Shown one piece after another: positions 1 to 7,330 of a DNA stretch of 64,000 nt. The stretch's first letter is position 1. The number at the start of each line of letters is the position of its first letter. The notes under the pieces are model-generated. The model was not told where the DNA came from. It made no database searches and saw only the letters and a program-made list of their open reading frames with translations. The position numbers were made by a program, and so were the translations under genes. The stretch is taken from the NCBI GenBank assembly GCA_009859145.1, contig VRVR01000049.1:1-64000 (forward strand), in the 5' to 3' direction. The stretch comes from Andalucia godoyi. Taxonomy: Eukaryota > Discoba > Jakobea > Jakobida > Andaluciidae.

Positions 1-171
1 TACCCCTAACCCTAACCCTAACCCTAACCCTAACCCTAACCCTAACCCTAACCCTAACCCTAACCCTAACCCTAACCCTAACCCTAACCCTAACCCTAAC
101 CCTAACCCTAACCCTAACCCTAACCCTAACCCTAACCCTAACCCTAACCCTAACCCTAACCCTAACCCTAA
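1..171. repeat. Telomere, (CCCTAA)n
   Basis: About 28 tandem copies of CCCTAA run from the first base to about 171, with one extra C in the first unit, and stop abruptly at a unique sequence. The C-rich strand reads 5' to 3' into the chromosome, so this is the left chromosome end and the G strand is TTAGGG. No subtelomeric satellite separates it from the first gene remnants. Confidence 0.98.
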
Positions 172-200
172 AAATGGCTTGTTGAACCCACCTGCAGCGG

Positions 201-1157
201 ATGCCTTTCTTCAAACTTCCGCATTTCTTTACAAGTATTGCCTGTTTAAAATCTCCAACAAACATTTTAGCGAATGCCTTTGCTGGCAAGACTCGTTTTG
301 TCGCCTTTCTTTCTTTTCTTTTCCTCGCGCTCCTTTTTTGGTGGACTGCAAATCGACCGATCTGGAGTTTAGCGGGAAAATCGGACTGTTCCCTCGAATT
401 GTCGTCGAACAGGCTTCACAAGATGTCTTTGGGGTTGCTCTGCGTGGCGTGAACTTTACAAGATCTCTGTTTCAAACAACCATTGGAAATGCATCGTGGT
501 GGGACAGTCTTGCTTTGCAGTTTGAATCTTCGGCGCTTGCGTTGGTGGAAGAGAACGTCCTCGGCTTTGCAGCAGGTCTGATTCGTCAGTTCCGGGTAGC
601 TTCTTCTCAGACACTGGATGACTCTGACACCCGTCCAAACGAGAAACAAACTGTTGACCGTTCCTTTTTTACATGACCGTGCGGCAACTCATACTCCGCC
701 TCGGGTGCAACGTGCTGGTGGACCAACGTCGAAGCCCCGCTCTTCGAAAAATTGGCTCCCCTTCGAAATGAACAGAGTTCTGAGCAGTAACATTCTGTTC
801 AATGCATCCACGCTCTATGCATGTTGTGACAGTATGAGAAACTTCCTTGTCTTTTCGCACAGTGCTTCTTCTTCGTTCTTTCTCCAATGCCACGAGCACT
901 GTATTCGACAACCCACATTGGGTCGTCCTTTGCAATGTTTCTCTCGTTCGTCGTTGCAAACATTGCTTGTTGTTAGTGTTCTCGGAGGATCTGTTTTCCT
1001 GCAGAATGCATTGTCTCCTTTTCGAACTCGTCTGGAAAACTTGCTGGAAAGCGTTTCTCTGGTTGTTTTGCTGATCAACTATGCAGCCGAACTCAAGTCA
1101 CTTGCTGTGGGTGCCGTGGATTTTGACGCTGTCGGCGCTATCCTTTTTTTGCGTTGA
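201..1157 (+). pseudogene. Decayed gene remnants next to the telomere
   Basis: No single frame is open across this stretch, but protein-like segments follow one another in shifting frames. They are a hydrophobic piece near 201-420, a piece of ordinary composition around 365-676, a short Met-started piece at 672-770, and a leucine/valine-rich, membrane-like piece at about 940-1157. The simplest reading is an old gene broken by several small insertions or deletions. No family is recognised. Multiple unannotated introns are the alternative, but the frame changes are too close together for most of them. Confidence 0.35.
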
Positions 1158-1460
1158 ACTGTCTGACAGTCGGTGGTCTTGTGATCGCAATCGTTGCTAC
1201 CAACTGGCAGGTGGTCATTGATAAAATCTCCTTTTTTTTGGGTTTCCGAGTGAGAAGTGCGTCTATCGTGCCCACCACATACCAGTTGGAATCGCCATTG
1301 TTGCTGTCCCCGGTTAAAGATAACTCTTGACGATCGGATTTTGGACCTAGAGTACCTTTGAAGTGTTCAGCTAGATAAATACTATTGTTTATTGGAGTTG
1401 TCGTTTCTGTTTTTCTCACTTCTTCCTCGCAATGAATGCTTTATGGAGGACTCCTAGTGT
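1158..1460. other. Gap without a supported gene
   Basis: Only short shadow frames are present. An imperfect inverted match (accaactggcaggtgg near 1198 against ccaccacataccagttgg near 1273) is visible. It is weak and no function is proposed. Confidence 0.4.
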
Positions 1461-2534
1461 CTACTTCTGATTCCTTGTTACATGAGTAGCTCTCACATCA
1501 GTATTGAGCTGAATCGTTATGGTTACTTCAGCGAATGTCAAATCGTACTTTTCGAGCCGAGTCTGCAGCAGCAAGCCCATTTCATTGCTGAATGGGCCGT
1601 GGAGAGGAATGCTTCTCAAGATATCGACCTTCCGAAAAGCATGATCCATTAGAATGTTCTGTGGAGAAGGAAATAAAGCCGCGGTTCGCGACGGATATGG
1701 CGGTGGGGACAAGAAATGAAGCTCATCGAACTGAACATTCGGCGCCGTAGTGACCATCTCGAAGATATGGGCTTCTGATGCGGGATCGTCTGAAGGCTGT
1801 GTCGGCAGAGAACGTGCAGGTCCAGAACTTCCTCCAAAATGATTGGACGCACGGTTGATTGGAAACTGTTTGTAAAAGGATTGCAGTTCACGCTCAGATT
1901 CCATTGCAAACTTCCAAAAGCTTTGGACCTCATCATTGGAGTACCATTTGGTTCGGAACGCCATTTTGAACAAATTCGCGTCAAAATCCAAGAGGTTGCG
2001 GACTGGAATGAACTCCACGTCCCTCAAGATGCTAGGATCACCATCGGCATCTTTACCTGAACCTTCGAAAATAGTCTTCCAGAATGCATCCCGGAAATCA
2101 GCACCGGACTCAGCTTGCAGCACATTTCTCATTTCTTGATATGCTTGTTCCAAGGAGACACTGACAGTGTCGCCATACAGCGAATGTGCTATTGGAACTC
2201 CCCACAAGTATCGCAGCGTGAATTGCACCGGCTTTGCTTGCAGAAGATTGATCGAGAATGCACGAGCAGTGCGCTGCTTGTTGAGTTCGTAGTTGATAAT
2301 GCTCGCATTTGGATCGACGTATCCCTTCTGTTGTTCTGGTGGTGGTGCAACAAAAGAGACATAATTCAACCCAGGATTGCTGGCAACTGCTTGGTTAATC
2401 CGATGTGACACCTGAGAAGCAACGAAATTCGCAAGCATCTGGCACAGTGCAGAGATATCGTTCGGCCTCTGCATCCGCACAAGCACCAAATCATCTGGCA
2501 CGGGTAGATTGATGCGGAATCTTTTGTTCGCCAT
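1461..2534 (-). CDS. Hypothetical protein, 357 aa
   Basis: One uninterrupted frame of 357 codons starts at an ATG at 2534 (product begins MANKRFRINLPVPDD). I recognise no domain. The composition is soluble, with no signal peptide or membrane segment, a proline/serine-rich stretch around residues 225-290 and a tail rich in beta-forming residues. It is the first intact gene after the telomere and is flanked on both sides by broken genes, so it may be a lineage-specific subtelomeric gene. Its intactness among decayed neighbours suggests it is expressed. Function unknown. Confidence 0.7.
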   Translation of the reverse strand: MANKRFRINLPVPDDLVLVRMQRPNDISALCQMLANFVASQVSHRINQAVASNPGLNYVSFVAPPPEQQKGYVDPNASIINYELNKQRTARAFSINLLQAKPVQFTLRYLWGVPIAHSLYGDTVSVSLEQAYQEMRNVLQAESGADFRDAFWKTIFEGSGKDADGDPSILRDVEFIPVRNLLDFDANLFKMAFRTKWYSNDEVQSFWKFAMESERELQSFYKQFPINRASNHFGGSSGPARSLPTQPSDDPASEAHIFEMVTTAPNVQFDELHFLSPPPYPSRTAALFPSPQNILMDHAFRKVDILRSIPLHGPFSNEMGLLLQTRLEKYDLTFAEVTITIQLNTDVRATHVTRNQK

Positions 2535-2906
2535 TTTGTCGACAAATGAGAGAGAATTACCTTCCTGTAATCAACTTGTGGCTGGGCAATGGAAATGAAA
2601 GATTGTGGTCCACAACGATGAGCAGTTTCCATTTCTGCCAGAGTATCGATGCTGCATCTGAAAAAGCCAGCGGGGGAGCGCGTCGTCTACAACCGCTGCT
2701 CCCCAACTCCTGCAGAAGAGCGCCTGGATGCAGGTGCTGGCTCCTCACAAAAAAACAAAAAGAAAACCTGCATACTACTGCATGTTTTACATCCCTCTTC
2801 CCAAAGGGTGACCTTATGTCAAAATCCGACTTTGGTCTCCACTAAACAGCATTTTGATCACGTTTTATTCTGTTTCACAAAACTGAAAAATCGCGCTGTC
2901 TTTCCA

Positions 2907-2950
2907 AAAGTGCCATGACACCAAACCAGATCCTCAGGTGTCATGCCACT
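2907..2950. repeat. Inverted repeat, 17-bp arms
   Basis: The arms aaaagtgccatgacacc and ggtgtcatgccactttt are reverse complements with one mismatch, separated by about 10-14 bases. This would form a stable hairpin in DNA or RNA. No coding role is seen. Confidence 0.75.
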
Positions 2951-3172
2951 TTTGATAAAGGTAGTTTCAGGAAAAACAACTTGGAATTCACGTTTTTTGC
3001 AGAGAACCATATGGTCACAACATGAACACTGCGATTCTCACGTGTTTTTTTTTTTTGTTGAACCAGGATTCTTGACCAGCGTCTTTACTTTTTTCAGGTT
3101 GAGTGTTTGCTTTTTCCCGCAGCTTTTTTTGAATCGTGGTTTTTCAAGAAAAAAGAAAGCTGCGAAACAGTC

Positions 3173-3189
3173 GGGGGGGGGGGGGGGGG
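3173..3189 (+). repeat. Run of 17 G residues
   Basis: An unbroken homopolymer of 17 G's lies at the left border of a frameshifted gene remnant. Such a run can form a G-quadruplex and is prone to slippage and sequencing error, so the exact length is uncertain. Confidence 0.9.
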
Positions 3190-3747
3190 ACTCCCGAAGA
3201 AACCCAAGAACAGGTCTTAAAGAAGACACTTCACGAGGAAGAAAAGCTGGAGAACAGCTACAGAAATCAGTGATGAAGTATCCGAATTCCCTCTTCTTCT
3301 GTATGAGAAGCTGGAGACCCCTTCCATCAAACTGCAGGATGTTTTCAGGTATCCTGCCTGTACATACACTCTCAAGTGTTCCGTTAGTGACCCCAAATGC
3401 AATTGGAAGAATGGTGACACCGTGGGGATGGTCGTTGGGATCATGCGATGCGTACGCTTCCTCATTCTGCTTCTCCAAAGAATGTCTTTTCGGACGGAGA
3501 GGAATTGTACTTGGACGTGAACGGCGCTGACACACATGCAGGTGGAATCAAGACCCTGCAAAAACTGTATGGGGAAAATGCACAGATCGTCAGTGGCAGG
3601 TCTATTCCCACGATGTTCTGTAATCACGTCAACGAGGACAGTGAGTGTCCTATTGCCCTGTTCAACCTGCGATTTCGATCTGCGACGCTCTGTTTTCTCT
3701 CCCTCTGGAATGTTTTGAAAACCCACCAGTTTCAGTTGCTGATTTAA
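3190..3747 (+). pseudogene. Frameshifted gene fragment
   Basis: Three protein-like segments lie end to end in different frames. The first is an acidic helix-like piece (TPEETQEQVLKKTLHEEEKL) ending at a TGA at 3271. The second is a globular piece starting near 3272 (DEVSEFPLLLYEKLETPSIK) and running to about 3445. The third returns to the first frame at 3448 (begins MRTLPHSASPKNVFSDGEEL) and runs to 3747. The junctions are too tight for introns, so compensating single-base shifts in a formerly intact gene are most likely. No family is recognised. Confidence 0.5.
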
Positions 3748-4317
3748 ACCCATCTGGCCACCTCGTCTTGTCTCGTCTGTCTATGATCACGGCATCATCC
3801 GTCCTTGTAGAATGTTCGGAAGCGAGTGCAAATACTGAAAAGGGAATAAAGCATGTGCACCACTTTATTTCCAGCTGAAACCTTGTCAATTCCAACGACA
3901 AGCGCTCCGTATTCCATGCAGCACACAAGAACACAGTTGCTGTATTCGTGCATGTGTGTTAGTGCACACGCCTGTGGACAACAAGAGTTATCGCAAAAGG
4001 CACACGGTGCTGTGAATGTGCATTCACATCCGTTAACACGAGAAACTATCTGATGTTTCGTGCTTCCTTTGACAAAGAAATGTTTGTGACACTCCATCGC
4101 ATTTTTTGGACATACGTTCTTGTGATGTACGTCATATGTGAAGCAGCGACCGGTATGCAAGATTTCCCGAATGCTGTTTTTGCGCTTCTCATGTTCTTTC
4201 TTCGTTTTTCGTCGTCTTTGCCCGCTTTACTGACGCTTCTTTGGCACTTCACTGGACACTTTTTTGAGCATACGTATTGTTTGGATTTAGTAATAAGGAG
4301 CTGTAATTGCGTGGACA
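3748..4317. other. Gap without a supported gene
   Basis: A 190-codon open frame crosses part of this region and then runs through the ISG12-type gene in another frame. Its composition is not convincing, so I leave it out. Nothing else is seen. Confidence 0.4.
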
Positions 4318-4587
4318 ATGTCGAACTACCTATGGACGCTCGCTTTAGCATCGGTTTCTGCGATCGTGGTACCGATCGCGCTGTGTCCTTTGCTTTCTCT
4401 GATTGGGTTCGGAGCAGCGGGAGTGTCCGTCGGAACTGCTGCTGCGAGCATCCAGAGTTAGTTCTACGGAGGATTGACAAGAGGAATCTTCTCGATCCTG
4501 CAAAGTATCGGCAGCGCTGGACTGTCCTTCCCAGCAGCATGTCTGATTGGTCTCGCGACGTTCGCTGCTGTATGGTTCGTAATATAG
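4318..4587 (+). pseudogene. ISG12/IFI6-IFI27-like small membrane protein with an in-frame TAG
   Basis: From an ATG at 4318 the frame encodes a hydrophobic start and then the hallmark of the Ifi-6-16/ISG12 family: a Gly/Ala-rich hydrophobic stretch (LIGFGAAGVSVGTAAASIQS), followed by YGG and the conserved FSILQSIGSAGLS motif, ending in a membrane segment and TAG at 4585-4587. The whole would be 89 residues, typical for the family. Codon 48 (4459-4461) is TAG, in the middle of the conserved repeat, and both sides match the family without a gap, so no intron can remove it. The gene is therefore broken by one nonsense mutation, or read through. In animals the family acts at mitochondrial or ER/nuclear membranes in immunity and apoptosis; its role in protists is unknown. 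Confidence 0.7.
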
Positions 4588-4973
4588 AAACTCACATGCA
4601 TTGTGATAAAAGACCCTTCGGTTGACCCCTTGTTTTCGTTTTTTATTTGCATTACCCCCACATCGGGTAAAACAAGGTTTGCAAAACAATCGGATCTTTT
4701 CTTTTTTGTTTGGTTTTGTGCTTTTTTTCTTCATCCTGTTGACCATTGCTGTGGACGATATCAACACATACGCTACACTACATTCATTCCGCAAGTGGCA
4801 CTTCCGGAGGGACATGACCATTGCGACGACTCGCAAAAAGACTCGCGCGCGCTGTGAAACGCGAGTCGGTTCAACCGATCATGTCCCTCCGGAAGTGCCA
4901 CTTGGGGAATATTTGCAGCAGAGAGAGTGTGCAGACGAGCCAGACCAAAGGCTGGATTCTCGTCCTATTCGCG
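4588..4973. other. Gap with a long hairpin
   Basis: This is the region between the ISG12-like gene and the 3' end of the 126-aa gene. It has T-rich DNA near 4635-4730 and then the inverted repeat at 4792-4904. No gene is supported. Confidence 0.5.
4792..4904. repeat. Long hairpin: 26-bp inverted repeat with an inner stem
   Basis: The left arm begins caagtggcacttccggaggg at 4792. The right arm, ending near 4904, is its exact reverse complement over about 26 bases. The roughly 60-base loop contains a second inverted pair (cgactcgc and gcgagtcg). The structure lies just past the 3' end of the 126-aa gene, so it could act as an RNA 3'-end element or be the footprint of a small foldback mobile element. 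Confidence 0.85.
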
Positions 4974-5354
4974 TTACGGCCTCCGGGTGAAGCAGCGCAG
5001 AAAGTCCCGCAAGCCCTGGCTTTTTGCCTGCTGTTTGGGAAAAATGAGGCCGTTGTCGACAGAGTACTTGCGGAGTGCAGGAACCGACTTGTGGACCTTG
5101 TCGAACCGCCCGGCGACCAAGTCGTAGATGTTGATATGGATCTTCGCCAGCTCTGCCCGGGCCTTGGTAATCGACTCGCATGGAGGAAGACCGAAATCCC
5201 CGAGCAATTTGTTACAACCCTCCAGAGTCCGAGTCTTTGCGGTGAACTGAGCTTCGACCTTGGCATTCAAAGCTCTGCGTTCTTCGCCGCTATCCTTGTT
5301 CGCACCGCGATGGCGCCTGGTTCGGCGAGCAGGAGGAGCTGGGGGATTCGCCAT
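4974..5354 (-). CDS. Small conserved-looking hypothetical protein, 126 aa
   Basis: An ATG-started frame (MANPPAPPARRTRRHRGANK) has a basic, disordered N terminus and a well-formed globular C-terminal half (from about residue 45: LLGDFGLPPCESITKARAEL) ending in an amphipathic helix (LRDFLRCF). The layout resembles uncharacterised small proteins I recall from fungi, with a short-helix, INI(Y/V)D(L/F) and FPK pattern, but I cannot name the family. The downstream hairpin at 4792-4904 sits 70 bases beyond the stop codon. Function unknown; the protein-like composition makes it probably real. Confidence 0.65.
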   Translation of the reverse strand: MANPPAPPARRTRRHRGANKDSGEERRALNAKVEAQFTAKTRTLEGCNKLLGDFGLPPCESITKARAELAKIHINIYDLVAGRFDKVHKSVPALRKYSVDNGLIFPKQQAKSQGLRDFLRCFTRRP

Positions 5355-5824
5355 GGATAACTGCTGCTTTTTTTTTCCTCTCGTAGATGATGTTTTGGGG
5401 AAATGGGGAAGAAAGAGAAACGAAGAAAGGGAAATTAAGAAGTGTGTGAGAAAAAGGAAGGAGAAAGGGAAAGACGAAGCTTGGCGGAGGAGACACCGAC
5501 TGGATCAAAAAAAATTCAAGTGGAAAAACCTGACAAGTGGCAACGTGGCAAGCCTCTGGGGCTCTGTACGTGACGGGTGGAATGCGAGCAGATGCCCGGA
5601 ACTTGTAATCTGCATTGGGAGTTTGCGCAGACAGGGAGCACGGCGCGCAGACGACGATTCGTGAAACCGTGATCCCTTTGCCGCAGCCGGGGAGAACGAA
5701 AACAATACAGTCAGTAAAAGCAGTTCATGGTCGCTCGAGCAGAGTGGACATCCTGCTTCTTGCTTTCCTTCTCCTGCCTTTGCCTGTGCGTTTGAGCACT
5801 GTTCCTATAAAGTGAGCGAAGGCA
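5355..5824. other. Gap, purine-rich in its first half
   Basis: A GA-rich tract runs from about 5400 to 5500 on the plus strand, upstream of the minus-strand 126-aa gene. A missing first exon of the DUF1917-like gene could lie at 5600-5815, but I found no convincing one. Confidence 0.4.
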
Positions 5825-6491
5825 GTGAGGGAGAGCTATAAAGAAAATGTGCAGACGATTCTGGATCGGGAGAGAACGTTGAAATGTTTGACGTACGATC
5901 ACATATCGGACGGACCGCTGTACAGATGGATGCATCGGAATCGTCCTTCCCGAGTGTGTGCAAAAGAGGTGGCATGGATCTGCGTTTCCAACCCGTTCCA
6001 GCAGCAAAAAAAGAAGAGAACAAGCAACCTGGATACAATGATCGACACTTGGAGTGACTATGCAGAGTATCCGGAGACCAGCGGAAATGATTGCATATGC
6101 CGATGGGCTTGCCAGAGAATTTAATGTCTTGAGTGGGGAATGGATGGTGTTCTGCGATCCGTCCAGCATCGATCGAGCATGGGAATCGATTTGTGTTGGA
6201 GTTTTTCAAGGATCTCCTGGATCCTCTGCCAAGGTGGGTCCTGTTGGAAATCGGTCCGAGTCCTTGATTTGCGTGTACTCGAGCGAGTACCCGGACACCG
6301 CGGCTATCTTTCAGCTGCGAGACGGCCTGCGAAGACTGGGCTTCACTGCGAGACTCGGATTCAAGCCGGATGTCTACACTTATTTGGGCATGTACAGGGG
6401 AGATTTATGGAACATATGCCCAATCTGTTACTGGGATTTGATCACCTCCTGCTGCTCTCGTTGTTGTTCTATATTTGGAACAACAGCATAA
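5825..6491 (+). pseudogene. DUF1917 (Bles03/C11orf68-like) gene with a frameshift
   Basis: The second half (about 6085-6430) matches the DUF1917 family, which has an eIF4E-like fold. Family features are a GEWMVFC segment, SAKVG, the strand LICVYSSEY, a predicted helix (LRDGLRRLGF) and the signature YTYLGMYRGDLW. The N-terminal half lies in another frame (about 5825-6090) and reads WMHRNRPSRV and WICVSNPF, as expected upstream in this family. The frame moves by one base between about 6060 and 6110, where no intron of workable size fits. No ATG opens the first segment. The most economical reading is a subtelomeric pseudogene; an assembly indel is possible. The family's role in any organism is poorly understood. 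Confidence 0.6.
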
Positions 6492-7330
6492 ACCGAATGC
6501 TCGATGCATGCATATAAACAGTAAAAAAGGTCCATTTACATACCAGGTAATTCCAACAAGTGCGTTCTTTTCTTCGTCGTGACGAGCAGAGAATCAAAAA
6601 GCGGCACCTAGATCCGTGTTCACTGTTCAGTTGGCAACCATGGAAACAGCATTCTCTGAAAACCGTGATTGTCTGGAAAACGTCGTCCATTGTTTCCGAA
6701 CCAGTTGCCAACTTGACCGATTCGGCAGACGACGTAGGCTCGAGAAACAGTGTTCCTGCGAACAAGAGCTCTTCGAAGGATCCCGAGTCCTCGGAAGCAG
6801 GAACGATTTCTGTGAATGGACACATTTCCATTCGGAACACCGTGCGAAAAGGATCCCTGGATGCGCACTCTCCGTGCAGCGTACAGAGTCCAGACTGCAG
6901 AGTGCAGGCTGATTGGATCCTCTGGGGGGCGGTACGGAGTTCCGACCCACGTCCGCAACTCGCTGGATGAGAGACGCCGCAGCAGAGCGTGCTCTTGGTA
7001 GTATTAAGTTGTCGAATACACAGAATTGATTTGTTTCTTTCATTTCCGGGATCTCGTCAGATGCAGGCTTTGCGAAGGTCATTACCACTTTGGGTAACAG
7101 AAAAGAAAGGTTTTGAAGATCAGTTGTTAGAGCAAGCGCTGTCTGCTTGCCATCCATCTTCCAGTTTCAGAATCACCCCGCGAAACCGTGCAAGCTTTGT
7201 GATTCGGGGGCACCATAGCGGCGCTTTTGCATGGCCTGCCGGCAGTTCCAACATATCCGGGACTTCATGGTCTGTTTCAGATTTCGTTTTTGATGGTTTA
7301 ATTTTCTTTTTCTCGACTCTTTTAGACAAG
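6492..7330. other. Gap upstream of the DUF262 gene
   Basis: A 136-codon open frame at 6560-6970 has partly protein-like composition (for example SKDPESSEAGTISVNGHISI) but lacks an ATG and recognisable homology. It could be another remnant. The last 60 bases before 7331 are T-rich. Confidence 0.35.

Larger units (their letters stand above)
2535..3189. other. Gap with a hairpin and a poly-G run
   Basis: No gene is supported between the start of the 357-aa gene and the broken gene beginning near 3190. The stretch contains an inverted repeat (2907-2950) and a run of 17 G's (3173-3189), listed separately. Confidence 0.5.

Noticed and set aside
4459-4461. TAG as a reassigned sense codon
   Set aside because: Gamma-tubulin, COX10 and other clear genes end in TAG at the expected C terminus, so the standard code is used.
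4053-4625. 190-codon open frame over the ISG12-like gene
   Set aside because: It overlaps the better-supported ISG12 frame, and its C-terminal half is a shadow rich in Cys and Arg with no family resemblance.
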